A stretch of 64,000 bases of DNA from Adiantum capillus-veneris (GCA_014529385.2 CM043966.1:35057125-35121124); one strand, 5' to 3'; numbered from the stretch's first letter, positions 41,762-52,990 are shown. Translations and numbers: made by a program. The notes: generated from the letters alone by a model not told the origin.

Positions 41762-42021
41762 TTTTCTAGCAAAATCAATATTTTTTTATACAAATTGGTT
41801 CTAGGCATTGTATAGACCCTGTGTATATGTATGAGGTGATTTGGATCAAAAAAGTGGTCCATAACTCAAAATTTGGCTTGCAAAGACTTCATTGCATTTT
41901 TTGACAATTTTCCAAGTTATATGTGATCATTTTAGCTCATACTTGATTTTTGGCATGTAATAGGTGTGTACACATGATAGGTGAGGTGATGATACAATTT
42001 CCAAGCAAAAATAATACAAAA

Positions 42022-42043
42022 GTAAATAATCGCGATTATTTAC
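42022..42043. repeat. R3 CGCG palindrome copy 3 (perfect, 22 bp)
   Basis: Perfect inverted repeat of GTAAATAATCG centred on CGCG; 282 bp from copy 2. Confidence 0.88.
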
Positions 42044-42644
42044 AACAGTCACAATTTTCTTGCAAAATTTAAACATATTGACATATACACATTCTATACA
42101 CCTAAAACAATTCCTAAATTGAATTTGGTCAAGTTTGGTCTTGTCGACATCACTTTGTGCTTTGTCGACTCTGAAATCACCGATTTCTATGTCCACAACA
42201 TAGTCATGAAGCAACTCATCCAATTCTGGCTCATTTGGAGTCAGTTTGACCTCGTATGTCGAATTTGACGCTTTATAGCCTTCGAGACGTGTTCTCCTTT
42301 TTAAGGGCTTTGCTTGATTGATTTCACGAAACCAATCATGTACATTGTATATAAACCTCGTCGGCAAGCTGTGTATGGAGTAAGAACCAAATTCTGGCAT
42401 CTGAGAAAAACCTAGCTTTTCTACTGTGGACCTGGCCAATGGTCAACTGATGATATAGAAAGGTTCTATTATGTGAGGGCATGCTATAGTTCAAATCCCA
42501 TCTGATTTGGTCTAGCTAACAGGCCGCTATGGTCAGTTTTTGGTCATAGGTCTTCGTGCACTGTTTGGATTCTAGGATTTTTTCTAGGGGTTTAGACTAG
42601 CTACCGGCAGTACAAAATGGATCATTGATAAGTAAAGAACTTGC

Positions 42645-42651
42645 CCCTCAT
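42645..42651 (-). other. R3 ORF2 mini-exon (ATG AGG G) with GC donor
   Basis: On the minus strand ATGAGGG is followed by GCAAGTTC, a good context for a rare GC donor. It joins in frame to GAGCCATG at 41265. Confidence 0.55.
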
Positions 42652-43409
42652 GTTTCGTGTGAGACGGTGCTGAAAACGGGCAACTGTAGACTTCAAGAAG
42701 TACATGCGAAAGAGGTCGAAAAGCTCTCTCTGCAAAGGTAACAAGTGGAAATAAGGTTGTTATAGCCTACCTAGGATATTTACACCCGGACTTCTCGAAC
42801 CATTTTTCCCCAGATTCCCCTGTTAGTCCTACTAGGCCATGAAATTTATGTTAGACTCAAAAATTTCCTCGATCGGATTCCTGTAGCTCATTCTGCAAGA
42901 ATTTTGCAAAAGTAGGTTTGGCCGCCTAATTTACGCTTCCCGCTTCCATCTTTCAATTTCATTGTAATTTTTTGTGCTTGTCTGCCTTGTATTTTTTATC
43001 ACCATCATGTTCTCCATTTTTCCATCTGAGCTCCTTTGCTATTTATTATTAATTTTTTATATGTTTATTGGAAAAAAATAAAGAAAATAACAAAATGCGC
43101 TAAAAAAGCAAAGTGGAAATCCACTAATTAAGAAAATCATTTGGAAAACACAGCTTTATTGTTTTTTGTTGGATTTCTCTCTTTTTAAGTCTCATTTCCA
43201 GAAAAATGATTAAAAATAACAAAAAAGAATTATTTTTTGATGATTTTTTGATAGTATATACACTATTTACACTCATCGGGAAGGTATTATCAGTGAAATT
43301 TTCCTTGATGATGAATTATAAGGGCATTATTAGGTAATTTTGCAAAAAATCACACATTAACATAAAACTTTTTCCTCCCTCTTCAAACATTGTCCTTAAT
43401 TACTCAGTG
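42652..43409 (-). promoter_or_regulatory. R3 spacer and putative ORF2 promoter
   Basis: Non-coding, AT-rich. On the minus strand GAGAGAGCTTTTCG lies just before the mini-exon, and TATA-like GGCTATAAC or GTAAATATCC lies about 40-75 bp upstream of it, the same order as in R1, R2 and R4. No other feature. Confidence 0.4.
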
Positions 43410-43425
43410 CCCTTCCACCCCTCTT
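43410..43425 (-). other. Internal polypurine tract of R3 (eroded)
   Basis: Minus strand AAGAGGGGTGGAAGGG, between pol end and promoter block, at the place of the cleaner tracts in R1, R2 and R4. Confidence 0.45.
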
Positions 43426-43554
43426 AGATGGCGTACTCCGAGACGACTGTGTGCATGGCTTGAACAATCGTGTCTTATGCATAGTCGTGGTTGGCTCTAC
43501 TATTCTTTGAAGATCAATGCAATTCAAACCACTATGCTGTGCAAGAGCTGGGTC

Positions 43555-44640
43555 TGGAGTAATTAACTCAAGGGTTTCTGATGCTGTCTTCCAAAGAGAA
43601 AATCTTATAGCTTGTGTGCTCTCTGTTTGATTGTACCATCAGGATGCTTCAGCACACTGATTTCTTGAGCTATTGGTAGCAATTTTGATTGTTGGCAAGC
43701 TTTTTCTCGCCATTGGTAGGTTGGTGTACTTGGTGTGGAATGGTGTGGTGGAGTCTTCTGAGACTTAACTCTCCATTGCTTGATTGGTTTTACGGTTTGT
43801 GAAGAAGATAAGTGCTCCTTTTTCTGCCAAATCCATTTCAAGTTAGGTTCCTTGCTCGGAGATGCTTGTCTCTGTGTTTTGACCCTTAGAACCTTCTTTG
43901 GTTTTGTCAGTGATGTCTTGGGCACCCAGATTTAAATCGGCTTGTCCTTAAGCTGTTCTTTTGGTACCCAAATTTTCCTGACTCCTTGCATGCTACTTGT
44001 AGCATTTGCCCTTTGAGAGGATGGAGAAGATTGATTACTTCGTGGTTTGGTCTGTTCATTGCTTTCCTCCTTACTTGGTGCAATTGGAACAATGAGTTGC
44101 GTGCCTTTAGGTGATAGCTTGAGTTGATTTGTATCCCAATGTGATACTGCTTTGTATGTCCGCATGAATAACTGACTGCATTTAGTCTAGCTCCCGTGTC
44201 GACCAAAGCATTTGTGCTATGATTGTTGAGCTGTACTTTGATGCGCAGGTCCATTCCGTCTAACCATCCATCATCTGTTGAAACTGCATCTTTAGGCAAT
44301 TACCATTGTCAGTCATTTATTTCCAGAGTGTTGATGGGAATCGGTATCTGTTGATTCCTGAGAGCAGCTTTTCGTTTGAGTACCCGAAGCCGAGCTTCCT
44401 CTTGGGCTTCATCAATAACCTGTTGTCATTTAATCCTCCTTTGCTTGGCTGCATGCATTCTTTCTAGCAATTCATTGATTAGAGGAAAATTGTATTTCTT
44501 TAAACGGCATCCACTAATCCAATTAGCCATTGGTTCACCATCTAGGGTGGACAACTTTACTGCTCCACTTGGAGATACTTCTTCAATGATAAACGGTTGT
44601 TTCCCTTTTTCTGAAACTTGGGAATGTGTTGCTTAAGGGA
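43555..44640 (-). pseudogene. R3 pol C-terminus: second protease-like remnant and W-motif tail
   Basis: After the integrase C-terminus (GCRLKKYN near 44500) comes LRIKVQLNNHSTNALVDTGARLNAVSY, with DTGA at 44189-44200, the post-integrase protease start. The second half of that domain is lost: sequence jumps to the tail. Tail motifs are RKIWVPKEQ, IWVPKTSL, LKWIWQKK, KQWRVKSQ and YQWREKA, ending TIKQRAHKL near 43605-43625, matching the end of R1 and R2 pol. Frames change at least twice. Confidence 0.7.
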
Positions 44641-45480
44641 ATAGACTAAAACTAAGTCCCCTTTCTTGAAGATTTTTGTTATTAGATGTGAATCAAAAAA
44701 ACTGTTTTTGTTTCTGCTTTTGAGCATAGATGTGAGCTACGGAAATTAGCCTTTGCTCATCTAGATTTTCTAAATATTCAAGTCTTTTTGACAATTCATG
44801 TCCAATCCACTCAAGATCATTAGCTACCCTTAATGTTGGCAATAGAAATTCTATTGGGGCAGCATGGCATCAAGACCATAAACAAGGTTAAAGGGTGTAG
44901 CATTTAAAGTTGTTTATGAAACTTGATAAGCCCATAGAGCTGCATGGAGATTCATTTCCCAGTTTGTCCTTCCTGAACTAACCACTTTAGCTAATACCGA
45001 GCTAAGAATTTTTTTCATATGCTCAGCTTGTGGGTGATAGGGAGCTGATTTGTTATGGATGACTATAAACTCATTAAGCAAATACTCGATTAACTCATTG
45101 AGGAAATGAGTTCCCCGATCACTGAAAATTTCTATTGGTAGTCCATATCTCATGAATACATACTCATATAAGAATGCGGCAGTGGTTCTGGCATCATTCT
45201 TTTGAGTTGCTTTAGCTTCGACTTCGACCCACTTGGTCAAATAGTCCGTAGCTACAATGATATATTGAGCTTGGGTTCTATAAGTAGGTGACTGTATCGG
45301 CCCAACAAAATCTATCCCCCGTTTTGCAAAAGCTCTAGCCCCCATCATTGGTCTTAAGGGCATGCTATCTACACGTGCTGTCATTTTTTCTCGTTTACAA
45401 GCATCACACCTTCGAACATATTCTTTGGCATCTGCAAAAAGTGTTGGCCACCATATGCCTGCCATTAAGATTGCTCTTGT
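44641..45480 (-). pseudogene. R3 pol: integrase with single zinc-module end
   Basis: Open 45465-44914: AGIWWPTLFADAKEYVRRCDACKREK (given in part) is the end of zinc module 2, then [22 protein letters not shown] and HNKSAPYHPQ. The stretch holding the catalytic Glu is damaged: where R2 has NGQAEATNK, R3 reads AEHMKK. The C-terminal part continues out of frame to about 44640. The first zinc module and the His pair of the second are deleted. Confidence 0.82.
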
Positions 45481-45957
45481 GGTGGTCTCACTTTACATGC
45501 CTCGGTCCATTCAAAGTGTGTATCAAGCTATACATGGGCTTTACAATTATATCATACATGTAAATGAATAGTCTGTAATATCCACAATGCCCCATGAAGG
45601 CTTGAATCCCCTTGACTGTTGTTCGTCTAGGAAAATCAGCAATGACATGAATTTTTTCAATATCAGTAGCTCTGCCATTTTTAGACACTATATGTCCAAG
45701 AATTTTTCCTTGTCTACCCATGAATGTGCACTTTTTAGGCTTTAGGAAAATCCTATAAAGTCTACATTTTTCTAATACCTTTTTGAGGTGTTCAAAATGA
45801 TCAGCTCGGATTGATGAATGTATGCATAGATCATCCATATACACTTCCAAGAATTTCCTAAGATATTCTTTAAAAGCATGGCTCATCAATCTTTGAAATG
45901 TGGCTAGAGCATTAGTTAACCCAAAAGGCATAACCCGATAGGCAAAAATACCCCATT
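45481..45957 (-). pseudogene. R3 pol: reverse transcriptase fragment
   Basis: MPFGLTNALATFQRLM, VYMDDLCIHS (catalytic Asp pair) and ILGHIVSKNG, QAFMGHCGYYRLFIYMY. It is cut on the upstream side at 45957 within the codons for EWG by the R4 LTR, and on the downstream side by a deletion fusing it to integrase. Confidence 0.88.
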
Positions 45958-46577
45958 TGTTTTAGGGCATAACTACTCCCCTGTTCATACTCACAAGCAC
46001 GACACAGACAACATACTTATCATTCGATAACACGACTAACCCATAGGTGCACGTAGGCAATCTCGTTAGCTTGTCAGGCTGAGACCAAATCTACACATAC
46101 ACACTTTTATAATGCATCAATCACCAACCTTGGTAGAATGAAACCCACTCTATCCCTAACAGCTCACAACACCGTTTACACTTCCAATGAACTCGGAATC
46201 GCATCAAACCTTCTAGGAACCATCCTCTCCCTAGGATATACTTACCTATAAGTCTAATCTCACCAGATTTGAACCCTAGTTATCTTGAATACAGTCGCGA
46301 TAGACTAACAGGTCATAATCCAAAAGTGGGAGAAACTTAAGTTCATGAGTATCTATGTGTAGCTAATCTCTTTCTCATTCCATAAAGCACTTGATTGTTG
46401 AAAACAGACACTGTTTGTGCTACTTACAAAGCAAAACAAGCTCGAGGAAGGATGGATCGTGAACAGCTCGAAAATGTGAATGCGTGGCGTGGGCGCGTAG
46501 CTCTCAGAGAGACTACCGCGATAGTGTAGTCACGTCATGAATCCGGTGAGGGAGAAGCGCGTAGCGAAGAGGATAAG

Positions 46578-46600
46578 ACTCTCTCTCTCTCTCTCTCTCA
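46578..46600. repeat. (CT)n microsatellite in R4 LTR
   Basis: About eleven CT units. On the transcribed strand it is (GA)n, downstream of the LTR TATA. Confidence 0.85.
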
Positions 46601-46661
46601 GACTTGTACAACACATGATTAATATTTAAAAAAAATGTTATTCAAAAATGGTTCTAAGATG

Positions 46662-46671
46662 ACTTTTATAC
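46662..46671 (-). promoter_or_regulatory. TATA box of R4 3' LTR
   Basis: GTATAAAAGT on the minus strand, 210-220 bp from the U3 end, the same place as TATATATA in the R2 LTRs. Confidence 0.65.
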
Positions 46672-46880
46672 TTTAGTCACCTTAGCTCAAAAATGTACAT
46701 GGGGTTCTCTTACTCATTATTACAAAGTGGGAACAAATCTGAGTCCTGACTAACTGATTAATCTTTACATGACCCAGATGAATGGATCAAAATGATAAGA
46801 CGTCTTTGACATAAAATGGGAATTTGATATGCTTTACAAGATGGCCTCATTACAACAGTTGGACAAATGGGTCTCCAACA

Positions 46881-46892
46881 CTCCCCCCCTCC
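46881..46892 (-). other. R4 polypurine tract
   Basis: Minus strand GGAGGGGGGGAG immediately before TGTTGGAGACC of the LTR. Confidence 0.85.
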
Positions 46893-46928
46893 TAATTCAT
46901 GTCTACCACGACATGATCATCTTTGTCT

Positions 46929-49900
46929 TCAGTGTCGTTGTCGTCCTTCTTGGTTGATTTGATGTAGAAACGCATCATATCGCATAGACTCGCTTGCCTT
47001 TAATGGGCCAAAAATTTTGGACTTGTACATGAAGAAGCCTGTGTAAAATGATTCTTCGAAGGTTTGGAGATGGTAGCTTGGCAGAAACATTAGTCGTCTG
47101 AAATAGGCATACAATACTGGCTCTGTAGGTGGCCCACTTAGATTGTATGACAACTCTAAGATGCTTCTTTCGGTATTCATATACTCTGAACTCCAGCTTT
47201 TTGAGAAGACTGTGAGACAGGCCAAAAAGGTTCGAGCTATTTTACATAGCATCTTGTAGGATAGGTCGGGAGAGCCTCTGAATTCTGCAATGGCCCCTGG
47301 AGGGTTTTCACCATGTAAGAACCAGATATTATCTCTCCCTCTGTAGGCCCTGGCAATACTGAATAATTTAGCCATGTCGGATTTCTGATTTGTAGTGCTT
47401 TATGTTGGCTATAGGTGTATGTTCGGGGAGTTGGGCAAAAAGTTCTGTCATTCCTCAGCTCAGGCGGTGCGTTGACTAAGTGGATCAGGTTATTAGGATG
47501 ATCCAAGAGCCATTGACGCCTCCACTTTGGCTGGCTGTCTACTATTCTGTTTTGCTGTTCCCGATCCTGTAATTCTCCTTCAAACACTGGCACTTGTTCT
47601 TCTTTTGCGAGCTGCCGTTGATGTGTTAGAGTTTTGTATTTCAGCAGAGCATAGGGTAACATAGGGGCATTCCATTCATCCCGTAGCTCTGCTGCTGTTT
47701 TGCCTGATCTGGAGAGCCCTTGTAGCATCTCCTTTTCTAGATGCATTTCCTTGTACCATATCATCTCTGATTGTTTTTCCATTTTCTCGGCCAGCCTCTA
47801 CTCTTCCTATCTCGTGTGACTGAATCTTCGTCTATTTCTTGGTCTTTGGAGCCAGTTTGATCAGCCTATGTATCTAGGGCTTCCTGATCATCTGATTCTC
47901 CCTCGTAGTCATCTTGACCCCCATATACTTCGTCGAGTCCAGACAAATCCGTGGCTGCTTGCTCCAGGTGCACTCGTACCTGTCCTTGGTGTTGCCTTGC
48001 ATTTTGAAGACTTGCGATTTCCGCAGCCATTGTTTTACTATTGATTTGGAGAGCTTGAAATTCCATCTCTTTTTGAGCTGCAGACTCCTCTAACTGTTTT
48101 ACCCTTATGTGCAAGTTTTCATTTTCTTCCCTGAGTGATTTGGAAACAATGCTTTCCATTTCACTGTCAGGAGCTGGTCCTTGTTGCTATTCACTTTGTA
48201 AGTCTGAAATTTGCCTTTGTAGTTGATCCTCTGCCCTAAGCGCACTTTCGGCTATCATTAAGCGCTGTTTTCTTTCCAACTCCAGCTCCCTCTTCAGTGT
48301 AGCCACTTCTTCTTGCGGGTGGACTACCGGTGTTGTTGGTAGCGACGTTTTTTGTTTCTTAGCTCGTTCGATTTCCCTTGCTTGTATATCTGTTACTGCC
48401 CTCAAATCTTTGACTTCAATTTGTAAGTCATCGATGACGACTTGTAAACTTTTGACTGTCTCCAGCACATCTTGCTTTTCTTTTTCCAACTTATGGATGT
48501 GTTCATCTCTGTCACTGACATCTTCAAGGAATACGTTGGTTGTATCTTCACAAATGGCATTGAAATCTTCAAACTCCTGTAAATTGTCTTTGAGGAGATT
48601 TACCGTGCTTTTCAGCCCCAAGATCTGAGCATCTCTGATGCTGATCAATTTTAGAGTGTCCTCTCTTTGCTCCTGCAGTCTCATAACTTCTTGATGGGTT
48701 TTTTCTAACTTCGTTTTGTTAGACCTGTTCTGATCAGCTAACCATTGACTGTGCAGTCTTGTTCGGTTTAGTATTGTCTCCATTGACTGCAAATCTTCAT
48801 CTACAGTAGCTTCCAGCTCAATTTCTTGAGAGGAGGAAGATTTATCTTTTGTCTGATCCACCTCCTTTTGCTTGCCTTTATCAATTTGTGATATGGTTCC
48901 AGTGTTTGGGTGACCATCTGTTCTTTCTTCTTCTTCTTCTTCACTGGGTGGTGTATGAACTCTCTCATCACGATGTCAGCTTTCTGAATGCGAAGGAGAG
49001 TCAGCAGGTGGGGTAGATTGCCTCTCACTTGTCTCTGGCCTTGGAGATGGCGGTGGTGTTTCCTGATCTCGTGAAGTTGGCCTCAACTGATCCCTCAAAG
49101 TTTGGAGATCTTCCTTTTCTAGTAGCAATTCTGGTTCACTAGCATTTCTTTCTTGGATGTACCTCTCGAACCAGTCCAACTCAAAAGCTGGGTTGTTTTT
49201 ATTCTTCGTTCTCAATGTGTAAGTGCTACTAGAAGGTTTCCAAGTGGTGCCTACATCGCCTCGTAGAGATCTCTCTAGAGCAAATCCTTCTAGCATCCTT
49301 TCCATTTTTGCTATCTTCTGCAACCTGGTGTTGTTTTCCATTTCAACTTTACGCTTCTTTAGTCGGACATCTTCTTCTTCAGTTCTTATTTATTCTTCCA
49401 TCTTTTCTTGTGTACTTCTTGTTACTCTTTCCAGCCTGCCTCCTCCAATGGTGTTAATAGAGGCCGGTACTTTCCTTTGTGATCTCTCTTCGATATTCTC
49501 TCTTAACACCAGCCAATCATTTTGATGGGGAGCAGGTGGCAGTTGATCTGCTGCGCCTATGGCCTGGTATATGATTCTGGTGAGGACTTCTCCTCCTGCA
49601 ATGTAATTTGGCTTGTCCTGCCTTAGCTTTGTCATTTCTTCAAACAGATATGATGCGTGATCTATATAGAACTCATGGGTCATTCCCATAGCCCATGTCA
49701 GTGTGGTTGAGATGCTCCCGTGTGGTGTAGTGTATCTTGGCGGTCTTTTGTTGTAGCTCAACAAACACTGACTGCAGATCTGTGTCAGTTCTCTTACTTC
49801 CGGGTTTGCTATGAGTTTGAAAGATGGTAGTTTGGACTTTTGCAAGTAGACTGTGAGGTTTTTCCTTCTTTCTCTCATGTTGGCTCCTTGATCAGCCAAT

Positions 49901-50319
49901 TTCAATGCCTCCTTGATGATTTCTTTGGTGATCTGGATCTCCATCACTTCATTATCCATGCCTGCCACTCTACAAGTTCCATCTTCTTGGATAGTCTCAA
50001 TTAGGTGTTGTACCCTCTTGAAATCTATCCCTACTAGTGGTAGTGATACAAAGTTCCACAAGCCAACTTTTTTGAGCCATGACCTTTGCGGTGATCTTTT
50101 CAAGTAATTTTCTGCCTCCTTGGGGATCATCACTGTATCCACTAAATTTCTTTTGTCATCCACATATGAACCTTGATAGATCTGAAAGGCTGCTGCATGT
50201 TGCACGTCTGTAGGTATCCAGGTGGCCGCTGGCTTTAGTGAATTGGGTAGAAGTGCATAGGGTATTGCACCTTCCGTTGCCATGTTCTTGCCTTTTCTTT
50301 TCCCCGGAGAAGCATCCAT
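46929..50319 (-). pseudogene. R4 ORF2, near-complete coiled-coil protein (about 1,100 residues)
   Basis: Start chosen at 50319 because ATCCATGG aligns with the R1 start; the frame extends to 50334. Residues 1-305 are one clean N-domain (IYQGSYVDDKRNL, GIDFKRVQHLIETIQEDGTC, TKEIIKEALKLADQG, NKRPPRYTTPHGSISTTLTW, VLTRIIYQAIGAADQLPPAP). Then a helix shared with R1 (KMERMLEGFALERSLRGD), a Pro/Ser segment with PPPSPRPETS, and 350 residues of heptad coiled coil to about 47866 (for example DEHIHKLEKEKQDVLETVKS). The C-terminal domain has NAPMLPYALLKYKTL, IVDSQPKWRRQWLLDHPNNL, FRGSPDLSYKMLCKIARTF and EESFYTGFFMYKSKIFGP. A few stops and shifts near 49380, 48180, 47860 and 47300. No membrane segment. 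Role unknown. Confidence 0.78.
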
Positions 50320-50615
50320 GGATCTTGTATTCACAATTAATAGTTAATGCACAAACATAGTAGTTCTCTTCTAAATTGATTACCACTTAATCGTGCATCT
50401 AGATGAGCCTTCTTAGTCCCAAGATGAGTTAAGGTAAAATGTTAGAAGATAGACAAGCTCTTCCATTGTGCGACTCTGACGGCTTCAAATTAATGTTGTT
50501 GGTGAAGGAGAACAAGTCCAAATGCCTTGAAATTTTGTGTGGTGTATGTTCATAGGGCATGTAAGGTCACTCTATAATCCCAAACTGAAAATCAGTTCAT
50601 TTGCAACTTTTGCTC

Positions 50616-50633
50616 AGTCTATCGCGATAGACT
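50616..50633. repeat. R4 CGCG palindrome, intron copy 1 (perfect)
   Basis: AGTCTATCGCGATAGACT, an 18-bp perfect palindrome. Confidence 0.92.
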
Positions 50634-50915
50634 AGCCATCTTTTGACAAGGGTCCTATTTTGAATTTGTGCCTCCACCAATTGGTTTCTCATACCTTGCA
50701 CATGATCTGATCCCATTTTCACCTCAAATGAATGTCAAGTGACCCCTTTTTGGATCAACTCCCATTTTTTCCAGATTCCTTCCAAGGAGATGTTGGTCTA
50801 TCTCCTTCATTTTGTGTTGTTTTGGGCTCAAACTTAGTGGGTAGTCTTCTTGCATCATGCTGAATCCAACTGTTAATTTAAATTTTTGGTTAGATGGCCT
50901 AGTATCCCTCTGCTT

Positions 50916-50933
50916 AGTCTATTGCGATAGACT
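50916..50933. repeat. R4 CGCG palindrome, intron copy 2
   Basis: AGTCTATTGCGATAGACT; core C changed to T; 300 bp from copy 1. Confidence 0.88.
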
Positions 50934-51203
50934 GGTACTCAGTGTCAATTTGTCATTTTTTGGCTCTGTGATCATCTGTCTGCCTTCTCCAAGTTGATGT
51001 AAGGTTTCTTGACCTCTCACATGTGAATTTTAAATGTCTGCCCTTGAGATGTCCTGTTCTAACTCTGAGTTGTCGTCATGTCTTTCTCGGCTTGCCATAT
51101 GAGTCCATCCTATCACCAAATTTGGTGTACTGCCTTCATGTGCTTTCCCAAGTCTGTTTTGTGAAAATTTTGAAAAGTCTTTCCCCCAAATATTGTAGTA
51201 GCA

Positions 51204-51221
51204 AGTCTATCGCGATAGACT
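51204..51221. repeat. R4 CGCG palindrome, intron copy 3 (perfect)
   Basis: Perfect copy; 288 bp from copy 2. Confidence 0.92.
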
Positions 51222-51341
51222 AGGTTATTTGGCCAAAAGATATCCCTTTTGCACTTTGATTTGATAATGGTGGTTAATATTCCTTGTTAGAACCCCTCAT
51301 GAAGCCAAAATCAAAATTTTACTTGTCTAATTGTAAATTCA

Positions 51342-51359
51342 AGTCTATCCCGATAGACT
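51342..51359. repeat. R4 CGCG palindrome, intron copy 4
   Basis: AGTCTATCCCGATAGACT; one core change; 138 bp from copy 3. Confidence 0.88.
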
Positions 51360-52184
51360 AGTACTTAGTCATTTTTACCATTTTTTTTTTTTATAATGTT
51401 AGTTGACCACAATGGTGTTAATAGGCTCTCCTAGACACACACATCAAGTTTTAATCAATTTAGAAGAGTGTACTCCCTGTTTGCAGCACTTAGCTGGTCC
51501 TGGAGTCGAAGTAGACCACTTAGGTGATGGTCGCCGTTCCTTTTGGTCATTGTATGACTCCGGCTATCTTTTATTTCCTTTTGACCTTCCATCAAAGCAG
51601 TCGGTTGTTTTTTTGGTGTTTACAACACCAAAATCGACCATTTGGACATCTTTCTGGCCTGTTGCTGGCATTTGCCCTAGTGGAAGAGCTTTTTTCCTGA
51701 GTGGACACATTCCATCTCGTAGTTGACCTCTTTTGGATGTACCTTGTTAAATTTGGTGTCATTTTGTCATTTGGTCGGCCCGTTAGAGTATCGTGACGCT
51801 TTGTGTAGTTTTCGTCAGATAGGGACTTTAGGCTCCGTTTTGACGAACTTTTTCATGGTCTAACCCTTCAGTTGGTTTGTCGAGGTTATTGGCTTGCTGT
51901 CTATGAGTTTTGGCTCATTTCCGATCACCTTGGTTCAGTTGCCCTTTTGCAGGTCCTGTGAAATTAGGGTTTTCTAAGCGGCTTCCTTCGCGCTTTCCGA
52001 GGTCATAGGCTTGATCCCTAAGCTATAGGCATTGTGCCTTTCAATTTTGGTTCCATTTGGTGGCCTCTAGGTCTCCCTAACAACCGGTCTACCGTATGTG
52101 TGCACTGGTTGTGATTGTGATGCTGGCGAGGTTTTGCGACTAACTGAAGTAAACAACACTTAGAGTCAGTGTTGACGAACTTAC

Positions 52185-52191
52185 CTCTCAT
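52185..52191 (-). other. R4 ORF2 mini-exon (ATG AGA G) with consensus donor
   Basis: On the minus strand ATGAGAG is followed by GTAAGTTCG, a textbook plant 5' splice site, in the same position as in R1. Confidence 0.6.
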
Positions 52192-52990
52192 ATCTGATGT
52201 CGATCTGGTGACTGTGCGCGATGGATGAGCTTCTGGAAATCTCAACTGCTGTAGGGAGCTCTCTCTCTCTCTCTCTCACAACGGAAAATGGCTCAAATGA
52301 GAGATTTCTAGCCTAGCCTCTCTATATGTAATCGAGACTCCGACACAAAATTTTCCCATCTTTTACCTGTGGCCATAACTTTTTGCGAGATGCGGTTTAG
52401 GCTCGCAAATTTCCTGATTTGGACCTCGGTTGCTCCATTTCTACAATTTTTGTAGATTTCTCCTGTTGGAGGTCCCTTCATGACGGTGGTCATTTTGCCC
52501 TGTCACCTTTGCAGTCCCTATTTTTTCTATGTCTTCTTTACCTTGCTCCGATCAGGCGTCTCTTCTTTTGTGTTTCCATCTGGATTACGGATTTTTTTTC
52601 TCTAATTTTTGCTAGAAAATGGCTAAAATAAAGCAAATAAATCCCAAAATAACCCGAAAATATCAATTCTAACCTATAAAAATACGAATGAAAAGAAAAA
52701 CATTTTGTAGCTCACTTTTTTTTCGTCTATGTACATTCTCACTCATAATCGTCAACCTTGGCCTATTTTTTGCTGTTTTTAGACGTTTTTGGGCCAGATT
52801 TGACTCTCTTTATAGTCTATACACATCCCTAGGGGCTCATGTATGATGATTTGGTCCCCAATTTTGATTAATTACGAGGGCATATTCTTTTTTCCAAAAT
52901 CACACAATAAAACACAAAAATGGTTGAAAAATTGCTCACAAACATTGCCCTCTAATATATGACATGAGTCATAAGTCCGCATTTGGAATG
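52192..52990 (-). promoter_or_regulatory. R4 spacer and putative ORF2 promoter
   Basis: On the minus strand, towards ORF2: CATCCCTAGGGG-type block near 52820, the GGTTTAGGCTC-type block near 52390-52400, TATA-like TTACATATAGAGAGG at about 52315-52330, then a (GA)n run at about 52258-52278, then the mini-exon. Order equals R1 and R2. No coding sequence. Confidence 0.5.
52258..52278. repeat. (CT)n microsatellite near R4 ORF2 start
   Basis: About ten CT units, (GA)n in the sense strand, between the internal TATA-like site and the mini-exon. R1 and R3 have a short GAGAGAGAG at the same place. Confidence 0.85.

Larger units (their letters stand above)
41266..42644 (-). other. R3 ORF2 intron (putative, GC-AG) with palindromes
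   Basis: On the minus strand it runs from GCAAGT at 42644 to CAG at 41266 and would join ATGAGGG in frame to ORF2. Three palindromes of the GTAAATAATCG half-site type occur at about 282-292-bp spacing. A 170-codon frame at 42439-41927 lies inside and has no counterpart in R1 or R4. Confidence 0.55.
36752..45957 (-). mobile_element. R3, Ty3/gypsy relative, 3' half
   Basis: Minus-strand element: 3' LTR, polypurine tract, ORF2, palindrome-bearing intron, internal polypurine tract, pol C-terminus, integrase and RT. It is cut inside RT at 45957 by R4; the remainder (5' pol, gag, 5' LTR) must lie right of the window. RNase H and the first zinc module are missing by an internal deletion near 45480-45490. 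It is more diverged from R1/R2 than those are from each other. Confidence 0.88.
45958..46880 (-). repeat. R4 3' LTR (923 bp)
   Basis: Starts TGTTTTAGGGC and ends GGTCTCCAACA. Contains a (CT)n run at about 46578-46600, TATA-like GTATAAAAGT (minus) at 46662-46671, and a shortened palindrome AGTCGCGATAGACT at 46293-46306 that matches the R4 palindrome with four bases missing. Confidence 0.85.
50324..52184 (-). other. R4 ORF2 intron (putative, 1861 bp) with palindromes
   Basis: On the minus strand it runs from GTAAGT at 52184 to AAG at 50324. Contains four palindromes. With this acceptor the mini-exon joins one base out of frame with ORF2, unlike R1 and R3, so the copy may be mutated or use another acceptor. 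Confidence 0.5.

Noticed and set aside
41927-42439. 170-codon minus-strand ORF in the R3 intron
   Set aside because: Not shared by R1 or R4 at the equivalent place and overlaps a palindrome; likely chance.
48187-50334. ORF2 as an env-like gene
   Set aside because: Position fits, but no signal peptide or transmembrane segment is visible in R1, R3 or R4; the protein is charged and coiled-coil.
51403-51726. 107-codon plus-strand ORF in R4 intron
   Set aside because: Antisense to the element, absent from R1 and R3 introns.
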